Below, piece after piece: positions 35,465 through 48,155 of a DNA stretch of 64,000 nucleotides. A program made the translations under genes and the position numbers. The stretch's first letter is position 1. Each line of letters opens with the position of its first letter. This DNA comes from Sialis fuliginosa (lineage: Eukaryota > Arthropoda > Insecta > Megaloptera > Sialidae): assembly GCA_961205875.1 (NCBI GenBank), contig OY540820.1, positions 868,001 to 932,000 of the forward strand. The letters run 5' to 3'. The notes under the pieces are model-generated. The model was not told where the DNA came from and searched no databases. It was given only the letters and a program-made list of their open reading frames with translations.

Positions 35465-35636
35465 AAAGAGAAAAAATGAAATTGATCAAAAAGTTGAAAA
35501 AATATCAAACTCAATCCGAAATAGTAAATACTATTATTAAGTGTAAGATTTGTTAATTTAGATTCTCTTTAGTATTGATTAGTACAATATCTGAGTTTTT
35601 ACACTTTTAAGGATTTAAAAAAAGTCTGGTGACTAG
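35465..35636. other. unassigned unique-looking DNA
   Basis: AT-rich, no open frame of note and no repeat partner seen. First sequence beyond the duplicated blocks. Confidence 0.4.
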
Positions 35637-36345
35637 AAAAATGAAAATAACAAGAAAAAGCCAATTGGCCTTTAAAGTTAATTACTTAAAGCAATTATAA
35701 AAAAAAATTCAGATTTCTATCTCGTGCCCAACATATTTTTGTATTGTTTAAAAAATAGCTGTTTTTGAAGTTTTCGTATTTTTTTAAATTTAAATAAAAA
35801 ATTCTGGTTGCTATAAAAATGAAAATAACAAAACGAATCTATAAAGCCATCAAAGATAACTATTTAGAGCATTTGTAAAAAAAATTCAGAATTCTATCTC
35901 GTGCCCAACATATTTTTGTATTATGTTAAAAAAAACCGTTTTTGAAGTTTTCGTATTTTTTTAAATAAAAAAAAAATTCTGGTTGCTATAAAAATGAAAA
36001 TAACAAAACGAATCATTAAGGCCTTCAAAGATAACTATTTAGAGCATTTGTAAAAAAAAATTCAGAATTCTATCTCGTGCCCAACATATTTTTGTATTAT
36101 GTTTAAAAATAACCGTTTTTGAAGTTTTCGTATTTTTTTAAATTTAAAAAAAAATTCTGGTTGCTATAAAAATGAAAATAACAAAACGAATCTATAAGGC
36201 CTTCAAAGATAACTATTTAGAGCATTTGTAAAAAAAAATTCAAAATTTTATCTCGTCCCCCACATAACTTTTTTTTGCTTCGAAAACAGCTGGTTTTGGT
36301 GTTTTCGTGATTTTTGCGATATTTAACTAAATTTTTTTAATAAAA
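35637..36345 (+). repeat. tandem array, four units of about 177 bp
   Basis: Units start at ATGAAAATAAC at 35641, 35819, 35994 and 36172 (periods 178, 175, 178). Each contains TCTATCTCGTGCCCAACATA and GAAGTTTTCGTATTTTT. The first and last units are the most diverged, as expected for array edges. This resembles a short satellite. Confidence 0.85.
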
Positions 36346-36923
36346 GATGTGCATCAATCAAGCTGATTTTTTGTAGGTACTGAGTACTATAAATGAACAT
36401 AACTTACACATAATTATAGCTTTCTCAGTTTAACCTTAGAGCCACAATAAATTTCGAAAAATAGAAAAAATGACAATTTTATTAATAAATTTGAAAAGCC
36501 TCTATCTACAAAAAAAATAATTTAAACTTTAAATTGTGCTAGATCAATTGAAACTAGATTCTTTAGTCTTTCAAATGACATTAAGCTCGTTGTAATTGCT
36601 TTATTAGAACGCGTGCTATAGCGAGTTGAAAAAACGTTGAAAATCGACGAAATCTTCATACCTTAAGAGGGTAAAACGGTCACCACCCCCGAACTATGGC
36701 CATTAAAATTTTTCTAAGTACAGTTTCTGCTATCTAATAAGTATAATAACAACTGATTAAACTTTCATCAAAATTAAAAATAGTGCAACTTCTATATTTT
36801 AATAAATTTGATGATTATAAATGGAATGACTCAAAAGCTATCCGCGCGCAACCTTTCCCCCTCCAATATTCACATACGCAACAGCCTTAAAACTCGGGAC
36901 TCATTGGATTCTTAAAGTATATA
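36346..36923. other. no recognised feature
   Basis: AT-rich with a slightly GC-richer patch near 36650-36900. I see no gene, no clear inverted ends and no partner elsewhere in the window. Confidence 0.35.
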
Positions 36924-38049
36924 CAGTGCGTTCATGATGGAAGGAACAAATTCATTTAAAATTCAGGTAATTATTTTGTGCAAAAACGCTCGTACACGTC
37001 GATTAGTATTTTTAGTTGCGGATTTTTAGACATAAGAAAATTGCATACAGGGTGTCTCAAGAAGAACATATATACAGTCATAATTGTTTTTTTTAATGGA
37101 ACACCCTATATATTATGTCATTTTTGAATAATTCGGTGTATTCTGAATACTTTTTGTACAACATACTATATCTCTAAAATCAGCGGTTTTCGGAATAATG
37201 ACGTTTGAAAATTGACATTTTGAAATACACCTAATTCTGTTTTTACACGGTAGATACGTTCCAGAAAAAACCGTGTAAAAAAAAACCGTGTAAAAAAAGA
37301 CATGAAGTACATAAATTTTGTTTGGTCGCCAGATGGCGTTTATTTAAGCTACGATTTGTTTTTATACTTGTTCTTTAAAATTTAAATCAAATGGCTTTTT
37401 ATAATCGTGCTAAATCGAATCAAATCGTGTAAAAACGGAAAAAAAATTTTTTTTCTAGACCGTGTTAAATCAAAACCGTGTAAAAAAAGACCGTGTAAAA
37501 ACAGAATTGGGTGTACTTACAAGTCAAATAAAATGTTTAAATTGAACAAAAACACCTTGAACATTTTTTTAAAAGTCAACAAAAACAACCTGGTATTGCA
37601 AAAAAAAAAAATAGAAAAAAAAGGAAAAACAAGAAAAGAAAAAAGTTCAATGTTTTTTTGCCATACCAGGATGTTTTTGTTGGCTTTTAAAAAAATGTTC
37701 AAGGTGTTTTTGTTCAATTTAAATATTTTATTTGACTTGTATGTATTTCAAAATGTCAATTTTCAAACGTCATTATTCCGAAAACCGCTGATTTTAGAGA
37801 TATAGTATGTTGTACAAAAAGTATTCAGAATACACCGAATAATTCAAAAATGGCATAATATATAGGATGTTCCATTAAAAAAAACAATAATGACTGTATA
37901 TATATGTTCTTCTTGAGACACCCTGTATACAATTTTCTTATGTCTAAAAATCTGCAACTAAAAATACTAATCGACGTGTACGAGCGTTTTTGTACAAAAT
38001 AATTACCTGAATTTTGAACAAATTTGTTCCTTTCATCGTGAACACAATG
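36924..38049. mobile_element. 1.1-kb mariner-type foldback, TA target repeat
   Basis: The ends CAGTGCGTTCATGATGGAA and a mirrored CAATG-type right end are flanked by TA. The arms mirror around about 37630. Inside, CAGGGTGTCTCAAGAAGAAC (37050) and its mirror near 37925 form a second set of CAGGGTG-type ends. The left arm alone is interrupted by a separate MITE at 37228-37513. No transposase. Confidence 0.75.
37228..37513. mobile_element. 286-bp MITE, CACC(T/C)AATTCTG ends, TA target repeat
   Basis: The left end CACCTAATTCTGTTTTTAC and the right end, inverted, CACCCAATTCTGTTTTTAC are flanked by TA (37226-37227, 37514-37515). The mirror-image position in the right arm of the host foldback (near 37745) is uninterrupted, so the empty site is seen directly. 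The motif ACCGTGTAAAAA recurs inside. Confidence 0.8.
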
Positions 38050-38520
38050 TATACCGAGTGTTCCAGACCACCCGTCCACTATGTTTTACCTGTACTATAA
38101 CGTATTTTTCAGTATTAGCTTTATTGCTAGCCGTGTTTCCAATTCAGAGTTATTGCTAATCAAAGTAAAAAAATATATTTATTTTTTTGAAAATTTTTAT
38201 GAAAATGACATTTTTCTCCAAAAGTACCTATAATATGTGGTATTTTTTATCATTATTTTTGTGTCATAATGTTACCTACAAATTCACCATACATAGTTTG
38301 AACCTGGGTTTTACAGTGTTCCAATTATAAATGTGTCTAAATAATCCCCAAAGTCACTATTTTCTTACCTATATACCCTATTAAATGACACATCCATAAT
38401 TTTTTTTGTTTATTATTATTAGTTCTAAAATTATGTAAATTAACATTAACAATAAAATTATGACTGTTTCATTTAATAGGGTTGGTAGTAAAATAGTCTC
38501 TTTAGGGATTATTTACATAA

Positions 38521-41125
38521 AGGACCCCGCAGTTTTTGATAGGGAAATGGCTTTCAGCCAATCACATTGAAACCAACTGGAAAATATTCTCTAAATCATC
38601 CCGATTAAAAGTCCCAATGGTCGCAACCGCCTAAGTTCCCGAGGTCTCGCGCAAAGAGCTGTTTTGTACCTATTAATGCAATAAAAAAATCGATATAGTA
38701 CAGGAATTTATTGAATTATTTGAACAAAGAAATTAATTTTTATGTATCGTTTTGTTTATTTAATTTCTAGATTTGTATGTTGTTAAAGTTTGCAAGTTCT
38801 AGCAAATTGTTTTATGGATTATAATAAAGTTTTTATAAAACATGTTAAGGTATGTGTAGTGCCGTCAGCGCCAGATACTAGCGATAGTATTAAAAATATT
38901 AAATTGTAAAACAAAAACAATAGAAAATTAGTTGTCATAAAAATATAACTTTGATTTGTAACACACTTATGGGACACCTTATATAAATGTAACTATTTTA
39001 AAAATATGCTGCTTGTCTAGCCTGACAATTTTTGTATTTAAAGTTTTCTTCCATTTGTTATAATAAATTAAATATTGAACTTGGGAAATCCTGTACTATA
39101 TCGATTTTTTTATTACAGTATTAGGTACAAAACAGCTTTTTACACGAGACCTCGAGAACTTAGGCGGTTGCGACCATTTAGACTTTTAATCGGGTTGATT
39201 TAGGGAATATTTTCCAGTTGGTTTCAAAGAGATTGACTGAAATAGTACGTCTGGTTCGTGGCAAATAAAGCCAAAACGCTGCACTTTTTGATTGGGGTAT
39301 GCCACTTTCGGTGGTCATATATAAGGTCAAAAGAAACATTTTCAGATAGGGAGCCACTTTAAAATCCATGTAGAACACCATTATATCGGCTATTAAAGAT
39401 GGCCCTCACGGTTTTTATTAAATTGGCTGTATCTCAGCTCCTAATCATCTGATTTAAATTTTCTTTTGTTTATTTTAAAGTTATTATTAAAAAAAACAGT
39501 TTTTATCATTATTCATTTTTCTCTAAATCTTAAGGGTTCCCCACAATTTTCCGAAATCTGAAGATTTCACTTTTCTTACAAACTTAATTGTTATAAAACT
39601 TTTTTTATTGTGCCCAATATCATTTTTTTACCTCATATAAAAAAAAAAGACATTTTTATCTGCGTTCCATTGATAACAAGATAATACTGTTTTAATTAAC
39701 AACTTCTTTGGAAATAGCGTGTTAAACTAAGAAAAATATATTATTTTTGGATCATTCCATGTCATGTTTACCTGTATTGGTTTCTCAGATTCGAGATTTT
39801 GATGGAAATGTCCATTTATACCTTTCCTGAATCAATTATGACTATTTTTATCACCATGTCTGTCTGTCTGTCTGTGTGTGTATCTGTTTATCTGTAAACG
39901 TTGTAACTCAAAAATGACAGTACATAGAGGGGTAAAATTTTATATTTAGGATTAATTTGTTTTAAGAAAGAAAACCTGATTTTTTTTAAACCGGAAACGG
40001 ATGTTTACTGTAATTTTTAAAATTATTCGAATAATTTCTGAAACGGTACGTGTTGGAAGAAAATGTTTAAAGAAAAATTTGTTTAGAATATTATTATTTA
40101 TAATTTATGTTATGTTTAATTTCTCCCTCAAAGTTTATGAGGTTATAATCGTTTTTTTCAATTATATTTGAAATGGTTTAAATCAGAAATAAATCATTGA
40201 AATAAAAGTTGTGGAGTATGTTATTTTCTATAGTTTATGTTCCATAAATTTTTTTGTATCTCTTACCAATTAAAAAAAAAATCTTTTTAATTATATTTTT
40301 TATTTTTTTCCATTTTATTTGAACAAGTTCATGACAGAATGAAATGTTCATAACAAAAAATGTAGAGAACGTTATTATCTACAGTTTATTTATGTTCTAT
40401 TAATTTTTTTATATCTGTCATCAGTAAGCAAAAATTATTTGTTTTATATTAGTAGATACACGTACATTTTTTTATTGTATAAGAAAGTTCAATGACATCC
40501 ATGATAGATTTTTCAATTTTTTAACTATGCCATATAAGAAAATTGATCCCAACATAAAATTCCATATGATAAAAGGTAAACTTGACATGGAATGATCCAA
40601 AAATAGTCTATTTTTCTATGTTTAACGCGTTTTTTCCAAAGAAGTTGTTAATTAAAACAGTATTATCTTGTTATCAATGGAAAGCAGTCTTTCTTTTTTA
40701 TATGAAGTAAAAAAATGATATTGGGCACAATAAAAAAGTTATATATAAATTAAGTTCGTAAGAAAAGTAAAATTTTCAGATTTTCAAAAATTGTGGGAAA
40801 CTCTTAAGATTTAGAGAAAAATGAATAATGACAAAAAATAATCTTCTAAATAAGAACTTTAAAACAAATAAAAGAAAATTGAAATCAGATGACTAGGAGC
40901 TGAGATACAGCCAATTTAATAAAAACGGTGGGGGCCATCTTTAATAGCCGATATAATGGTGTTCTACACGGATTTTAAAGTGGCTCCCTATCTGAAAATT
41001 ATTCTTTTAACCTTATCTATGAGCACAGAAAGTGGCATACCCCAATCAAAAAGTGCAGGGTTTTTTTACGTACCAGACGTACTAAAAGTCATTTTCCTAT
41101 CAAAAACTGCGGGGTCCTTTATAAC
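38521..41125. mobile_element. middle foldback, GGACCCCGCAGTTTTTG ends
   Basis: GGACCCCGCAGTTTTTGATA on the left is mirrored at 41089-41120. A further inverted pair (38570-38715 against 39075-39215) shares CTAAGTTC(C/T)CGAGGTCTCG-like sequence and encloses about 350 bp of AT-rich DNA. The right part is filled by the mariner-type foldback at 39245-41082. Confidence 0.6.
39245..41082. mobile_element. 1.8-kb mariner-type foldback, GTACGTCTGGT ends, copy 1
   Basis: The ends GTACGTCTGGTTCGTGG and, inverted, GTACGTCTGGTACGTAA are flanked by TA. The arms mirror for about 600 bp (GGGGTATGCCACTTTC; TGGATCATTCCATGTCA). The less symmetric centre has a CTGTCTGTCTG tract (39860) and an ACGGATGTTTAC segment shared with the repeat at 45505. 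Second copy at 48156-49952. No transposase. Confidence 0.8.
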
Positions 41126-41631
41126 TGGAAAACTGTAAGACCCAGGTCCAAACTTGGTATAGTGAATCTGTAGGTAACATTATGATACACAAAAATAATG
41201 ATAAAAAATACAACATATTATAGGTACTTTTGGCGAAATATGTCATTTTCATAAAAATTTTCAAAAAAATATATATATTATTGACTTTGATGAGCAATAA
41301 CTCTGAACTGGAAACACGGCTAGCAATAACGCTAATACTGGAAAATACGTCAGTTAATTACCTATGAAACTGACTCACTGTGGTTGTTCTGGTTGCGTTA
41401 CTTTGGAAGTTATGAGATAATCTTTGTTTGTAAGTACTACTCTGAAGGAAGTTTTTAAACACCCTGTAACTCAGAGGGTGTTGAAAATAGACCCCACCTT
41501 CCCGTACAATTTTTTACTCACAATGACCCAAAGAATCACCACTTTAAATATTTGTATCCCAAACCAAACCAGCCTGTATAACGATACGGAACCCTGACGG
41601 CTCGAGATTTACTCGTACTTATCCGTCTTTT

Positions 41632-42049
41632 CAGTGGCGTATTTACCATGGGACCAAGGGGGCCATGGCCTAGGGCGGCAGGCTGAGAGGGGCGGTAGAG
41701 TCTTTAGTTTTTTAGTTGTATATATAAAAAAAAAATAGGGAGACAAAAAATGAGTAACGCGACTAAAAAAAAAGGTCTTCAAGTTTTTATTTACCTATCT
41801 TCCAAACATTTTATTTAATAAAATTAGAAATTTCACTCGACGTAACCAAAAAAAAAAGTCATCGGTTTTTTATTTATATTATATTATCACTTTCCAGTTC
41901 ATATAGTATTTCTGACTTCTATCAAAAATAAATTATATTTTTTCTTGGCAGAGGGGCGGCAATTTTTTTGCCCAGGGCGGCTATTATTTTTTACCCAGGG
42001 TGGCAATTTTTTTGTGCCCAGGGCGGCACTTAACGTAAATACGCCACTG
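41632..42049. mobile_element. 418-bp hAT-type MITE with exact 8-bp target repeat
   Basis: The ends CAGTGGCGTATTTAC match at both termini in inverted orientation. CGTCTTTT flanks it exactly (41624-41631, 42050-42057). The right half holds about three tandem units of GCCCAGGGCGGC plus a T-run (41947-42030). An 8-bp duplication with CAG...CTG ends is the hAT signature. No transposase. Confidence 0.9.
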
Positions 42050-42057
42050 CGTCTTTT

Positions 42058-42441
42058 AGCATACTTAAATGTATATTAATAATATTTCTAACATCTATCC
42101 TCAAAACATATAAATATTAAATTCAAAAATCTCCATATCGACAAACAAGTTTTTCATATACTAAAAAATTATAATGTAAAAAGCTTTAAACCGTAAATTA
42201 TTATTTACAGAGAATGCCATATATACAATTTAAGTCGAGAAGCATATTGTGCGGATGAAATCAATGAAAATGCAATTAAAAAGCCATTACTTTGTGTTGG
42301 TGTCTTTTAAAATTATATAAAATACGATATTAATAGCGCTGCTTGAACAATTATACTGTTTATTAAACATCTTCCCTCTCTGTCATTAACTCTGTTTGAA
42401 AACGCACATTGCATTTTATTCAGTGTTTTAGATTTAATTAT
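42058..42441. other. no recognised feature
   Basis: AT-rich single-copy-looking DNA between a hAT MITE and Helitron copy B. No gene seen. Confidence 0.35.
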
Positions 42442-43298
42442 TCTTAATAATATATATAAAGCTCAACGTCTGTCTGTCCGTTAGTGCGCTTATCACTCGA
42501 GAACCACTTATCAGATTAACGTGGTTTCTTTTTTAATTCATAGGTACGTTCCCTGGCCAGGTTATAAGCTATATTTTGTTACATTAGGTAACATAACAAC
42601 TAAGCAGTGACGATAATAGTAAATCAAGTTGCCGTCGGCGCGCTATTTTTCAATACGCTGCCTAAACCGCTGAATATTGAACAAAATAATGTATTAAAGA
42701 ATTGTGTAGAATCAAAAGATCTACAATAAAGTCAGCGACAACATATGTCTAACTTTTATATCTAAGCCACAATGACTGCTTTTATGTTACAAAGAAAATT
42801 TAAAACATTTGGGTTTTGTTTACGTGGACTTATGACCTGCAAAACATTAATCCTTATCGAAATAAATAATTTCAACGTCATAAGTACTAAATGTAGATAT
42901 AATTTACCCTTTACAGCATCCAATTTGGTCGTATAGTTTAGAAAATATCGAAATATACATTCGGGAACATATTATTCTCGCGATGGCGACCCGTGTCGCG
43001 GCGTGCGGTAAGGAGGGAGCGTGCCAAGTAGACGCAGGGCAGAGGGAACAGGCCGGTATTCTTTTGATTGTCAATTGTTTATTTTGTTTTCAATAATTAA
43101 CTTTTAAATTTAAATAGAACAAAAATTTTTTTTACTTTTTGTTCTGGTTGGTTTTTGTTAGGTAGGTAATTTATGTGTTGTTTGGTTTTTATTACATTAA
43201 TAACTTATCGTATTTGTACTTAATTCAACTACATATTTTTTAAATCCTAAACAATAATTCCGTAGCCCACGCTAGCGAAGCTGCGCGGGTCCAGCTAG
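42442..43298 (+). mobile_element. non-autonomous Helitron, copy B
   Basis: Same family as copy A: a TATATAAAGCTCAACGTCTG start region, AACTTTTATATCTAAGCCAC in the middle, then a 3' hairpin and CTAG (43295-43298) followed by T. The start at TC is assigned by comparison with copy A. The 3' hairpin carries changes that weaken it. Confidence 0.8.
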
Positions 43299-44165
43299 TT
43301 ATGTATATTTCTAAGTTGTAACTGAAATAAAAGCAAAGTTTTCATATTAGTCAATTTTTACTTTCTTATATCCATGTATCATATTAGGGTGTCCGTTATA
43401 CTTGTGTAGTTCACGAACGAACTAGTTGAAAAGAACGCTCCCACACGAGAACTAGAGGAACTAGTTCGTATGCGCTCCGCTCTTTTAGTTCAATAGTTCC
43501 CGATACACTTCAAATACACTGTTCTAAAAATGAGATTCTACGATTTTTATCTTTGATAATAATTTACGTTTTCAAAACTTTATTACCAATTTTGAATTTA
43601 TTTTACTAAAAATATATTATATTGAATTTCTTTGTTCAAAAGAATGTAATATGTCTGTCAAAAGCACGCGATTTTTATATTATTTTATGACAATCAACAA
43701 AAAGGAATATCACAGATTTTAGTGAAATTGAAATATATTGCTTAAATTACAATAAAATAAATAATGTATCATTGAAAATCTTTCAAGATTTTCATATACA
43801 TATATCGAGGGTTCGGTTAAAAAAAAAGATTATTGCAAATATGTATGTACTTTTAAAAATATCGATCTTGTCTATAAATTAATAACGAATTAAAAATTGC
43901 AGCAGTTAACATTTCTATTGTTTGATGAAAAGAGAAAATGGACTAAAGCACAAACCACGCTGTTATCTAAATAACTAGAGATTGGAAAAATAGTTTTTCA
44001 ACTATTGCATAAAAACGCATTTATTGTAATTTTTATTACATATCTCCAACGTTTTCAGAAAACTGGTTTCATTGAACACAATTTGAAATCAACTAGTTGC
44101 AACTACCTTTCCAACTATTTTTAAACTATTTGCGACACTTTTTACTGCTTCATTTGCATTAATTA
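43299..44165. other. unassigned, with a GAACTAGTTC-rich hairpin
   Basis: Around 43415-43475 CGAACTAGTT and AACTAGTTCG form an inverted pair within a run of related GAACTA motifs. The rest is AT-rich, without gene or recognised repeat. Confidence 0.4.
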
Positions 44166-44774
44166 CACAGGTTTACAAAAAAACAAAAGTTTATGAATAT
44201 TTAATACAGCGACCCCAAAAACCTATATGTACTGTTTTGTCAGAATTTTCGAGTGATATTTCTCACTTTGACCTTCAAATGACCTTGAACCTGACCTCAT
44301 AGAGGTCAACGGACGTTAAATTCAGAATCAGCGACCAGAGAAACCTATATACACCTTTTACCAGAATCATTTAGCGATTTTAAAAAATGAAATTTTGACC
44401 TTGAAATAACCTTGAAACTGAGATTGTAGGAGTCTACGAACCTTAAATTTTAATTAAGCGACCCCAAAAACCTATGTGTACTGTTTTGTCAGAAATTTCG
44501 AGCAGTTTTTCCTACATTGACCCTGAAATGACCTTTAACCTGACCTCGTAGAGGTCAACGGATGACAAATTTAGAATCAGCGACCAGAAAAACCTATATA
44601 TCACCTTTTACCAGAAACATTTAGCGATTTTTTAAAATTTGACCTTAAAATGACTTTGTAACTGAGCTAACCAAGATCAACGGACCTCAGATTCGGATTC
44701 AGGACGTCAAAATACATAAGAATACAATGGTCTCGTCAAATATTCATAAACTTTTGTTTTTTTGTAAACCTGTG
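44166..44774. mobile_element. Harbinger-like foldback, copy 2 (shorter)
   Basis: Same CACAGGTTTACAAAAA ends and TTA target repeat (44163-44165, 44775-44777) as 16182-17425. The left arm is mostly lost, so only one arm with its repeated GACCT(T/C)GA-type motifs remains. It is an internal-deletion form of the same family. Confidence 0.8.
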
Positions 44775-44905
44775 TTATTATTAAATCGCAAAATAACTAT
44801 TTTCCGAAAAAAAATTCAACTAGTAACTGTTTCATTGAGAATAACAACTATTTTTCCAATCTCTATAAATAACATAAAATTAATTGCAGTAGGTACCTAC
44901 ATTAG

Positions 44906-45313
44906 TCCAATCAAATTATCAACATAAAGTATGTAGTTCGTAATACATTGTTCTATAGAGTTATTTTTTTTTTATTTGAAATTGTTGGGGGGTATGTTTT
45001 GAGTACTAAATTAAGTTGACGCGGTCTATGACCTTGAGCGTTGTCCGCCATAAGCGCGAAAACTTTAAACGTAATTACCTCGTAAATCGTTCATCCTACG
45101 ATAAAATTTATTATCACCTTTTTTGTTCAACAGATTTGAATCTACAAATTGTCTAACATCAATTGGTAACGAGATATAATGCAAGAAAGTTAACAACGCT
45201 CAAGATCATAGACCGCGCCAACTTAATGTAGTACTCAGAACACACCCCCAATAATTTCAAAAAAAAAAAAAGACTCTATAGAACAATGCACAACAAATAA
45301 ACAATTTGATTGG
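44906..45313. repeat. about 400-bp foldback
   Basis: CCAATCAAATT (44907) pairs with AATTTGATTGG (45303). Inner arms pair GACGCGGTCTATGACCTTGA with its mirror near 45200-45225, and CATTGTTCTATAGAG with CTCTATAGAACAATG. No target repeat was fixed. Probably a MITE of unknown class. Confidence 0.65.
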
Positions 45314-45504
45314 GCTACATGTACAAACGAATGTTGTATAAAACTTGTTCAAAATAACATTTTTTAAATCTTTTAAAGTGCTACATAGCTCCAGAATTTA
45401 AGAAAAAACGTTTTTTTTGTTATTTGTTATTATTCTTTATACGTTATTGAAAATTTGAAAAATACTCGAAAATTTATATATTAATACACCTCGAAAATTG
45501 AAGT

Positions 45505-46440
45505 AGGTTTTTTACTTTCTTATAATACAGTATGTATATGAAATATACAAATAGTATAAGTAAGTATAGTGAAGCCGATTTTTTTCGAAATCCGGATTTT
45601 GATGGAATTATCCATTTTGATCTTCCCTGAATCCATTCTGACTATTTTCGCCATGATAGCTGTGTGTCCGTCTGTCGGTCTGTCTGACTGTCTGTCTGTA
45701 AGCTTGTAACTCAAATACGACAAATCGTAGCAGAGTGAAATTTTTAAGATTAATTTTTGGCTGGGAAGAAAACGTCTTATTTTTGAAAACGATCTTTTAA
45801 CCGGATACGGATGTTTACCTACGTCGATTTTTGAATTTTTCAAATTACTGTCAAACATTGCGAAATAGAGAAAAATGGTCAAGGTAATATCATTATCTAT
45901 AATTTATGTTCTATTCATTTTTTCGTAAAAATGAATTTTTGTAAAAAAAAAATTTATTATAATTCAAATGGTTCATAACAGAGAAGAAATATCTGCCATG
46001 AGTGTCATGGGACTTTCTTATACGTATTACTGAGATTGAACGGTGTGTGTGTTTGCCGTAGGTACCATGAGACTTTCTTATACGTAATACTGGGAGTGAA
46101 CAGTGGAGGTGAATCTAAATAATTACATACAAAAATTCGTTTTGGCTAAATCATAAATGTTGGGGGAAAATGTATGGGAAATAAATTATAGATAATAACA
46201 TACTCGACATATTTTATCTAAAACTTTTTTTCTTATTTCAAAAATAATTCGAAAATTAAAAAATTTACAAGTTTCAGTTAATACGTTTAAAAAATCACCT
46301 GTTATATGTATAATGGAGAGAATAATATTACCTATGTATATTATTCATTTTATTCTATCTTGTTAGTTTGTCAGAAATGTTTTAATAAAATAAGAATCAC
46401 GTATACTATTCACTGTTAAGATTTCGTATAAGAAAGTCCC
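45505..46440. repeat. dispersed CTGTCTG-type repeat, second copy
   Basis: Inverted relative to 26-3190 and without its two insertions, so it gives their empty sites. It carries GTCTGTCTGTAAGCTTG near 45695 and ends TATAAGAAAGT (46428). A local duplication of the ACTTTCTTATACGTA motif lies at 46013 and 46073. Not coding. Confidence 0.6.
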
Positions 46441-47063
46441 GTGGTTCTCAAGGCAGATATTTTAGTTTTGAATTGTCTCCAGTTTGATCTCTACGTTTTA
46501 TGCATTTCCATTTTAAACGATTTTGTTGTGACAGTTTTCTATAATTTGTCTCCGAAAATCCGGCACAACTGTAATTTTTGTTACAAATAATATTTTATTT
46601 CATTAATTTCACATTTTGTCTATTTCCTAATTCTATCAGTTGCTTTTGAAGTTATTCTTTATGTATTACAATTATATTAACATAATAACACTTGACATTA
46701 CATAAACATTCGCACATTCACTTAACTCTTACCTTCTAGCAGATGAAACTTCAACAAGGCGTATAAAATAAACGGCTTTATTAAGCTAATTTTCCAGGAC
46801 TTAATTCAGAAACAGTATTTCATATTTAATAAATATATACAATTTTAAAGAAAAATTATGCCAAAACAAAATACAGCTTGAAGGTAAATATTCTTTTTGA
46901 TTTTCAGAAAGTTAATTAATTTTTTACACCAAGTTACTGTATTTTCTGCTAGAAAGTTTTAAATTTAATTTTTCTTTTCAATAGGTACATAAAAAACTTC
47001 AATTAGGTATTTGTTTTATTTAGTAGGTACTTGTGTAATATCTATCTAACGGGTATTTAAATA
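46441..47063. other. no recognised feature
   Basis: AT-rich, no gene, no clear inverted ends. Confidence 0.35.
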
Positions 47064-47620
47064 CAGAGCCGGCCTTAGCAAGTCTGACGTCCTGGACGAG
47101 ATTTATTTTTCCACCCTCTCTCCCCCTAAAAAAATGTTAATAAATCACCGAAAATGTCAATTAAAATTTATAAATTAACAAGAATAATTAATATCTCAGC
47201 TTGGCGCGATCCTACAGACCCCAACTTTTTTTTAAATATAGCTTCTATCATTAACTTTAAGACTATCAAATGCCCTAAGACCGTCGAAACCTCCTTCCCC
47301 TATTATCAACAAATTAAAATTGATAAATTAACAAATAAGTTGATTAATTAATATCTCAGCTAATACCTTATTAAAGGTTTTCTGGGTTGCTGAATAAAGA
47401 TTTGTTATTTAGCAGCTATCAAATCTTCGATTTTTCTTGGATTTTTTTTTTAAATTAACTTTGATTATATTTAGCTATATTTTTTGCTTAATCGGGTTTA
47501 AAGATTAAAAAAAAGTTTACTAAAAAATTACAGCCTGTACACTAATTTGAACCAAAAAATTCACTTATGCTCCATTGTACGCCGCCCCACCTGGCCTGGC
47601 GCCCCGGGCAATCGCCCTGG
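47064..47620 (+). mobile_element. hAT-type element, CAGAGCCGGCCTTAG family, copy 1
   Basis: It starts CAGAGCCGGCCTTAGCAAG and runs to CGCCCCGGGCAATCGCCCTGG. Compared with 54485-56838 it lacks the last about 20 bases (the CCGGTGCTG end), so it is 3'-truncated and no target repeat can be matched. It gives the uninterrupted interior for that copy. Confidence 0.7.
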
Positions 47621-48155
47621 TTGTAATAAAAACGTTTGAAATAAAATCACAGAACAGAATTAAAATATATCTCGAACATTAACAACAACAACAATTAATG
47701 TAATGTAGTTAATTATATTCAATTTCTTAGCAGAAAGTGTTAACTTATGTAATTTTTTCTCTGTATCATGATGTATAAAATAGTCTTGTGCCGACCAGGG
47801 CAGTTTATTATTTATTAATTTTCAATTTGATCAAATAGGTTTGCAGATTACTACAAACACATCGACAGACTTACAGACATGTGTTTTGTTTTAAAAATCA
47901 TCACCTGTTACATTTATACTCTTGCTTTTATAGCAGCGATTTTTATTTTACATAGCGCTTTTTACAACCACAAATTTTATTTCATTTTCCGGTAAGGTGG
48001 AATGTATTTTTTAAACTTGGCTGTAAAAATAACGTTCTGAATTATATACTTCCCAAGTGGTGTGGTTTCTAGTAAATAATAAAATAGTTTGATGACGTAA
48101 AAATGTGTCACGTTCATATTAAAAAATATATATTTATGTAAATAAAAATATTATA
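47621..48155. other. no recognised feature
   Basis: AT-rich, no gene. It may contain old repeat debris. Confidence 0.35.

Larger units (their letters stand above)
38053..41578. mobile_element. outer foldback of a three-deep nest
   Basis: The left arm (about 38097-38340) and right arm (about 41127-41360) mirror each other (for example GCTAGCCGTGTTTCC and its complement). The right arm runs on to CCAGCCTGTATA (41578). A related single arm lies at 51055-51540. The left end appears truncated near 38060. Everything between 38340 and 41127 is inserted material. Confidence 0.65.

Noticed and set aside
37407-37805. 132-residue lysine-rich frame
   Set aside because: It crosses the end of a MITE and the axis of a foldback. 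The composition is that of translated A-rich DNA.
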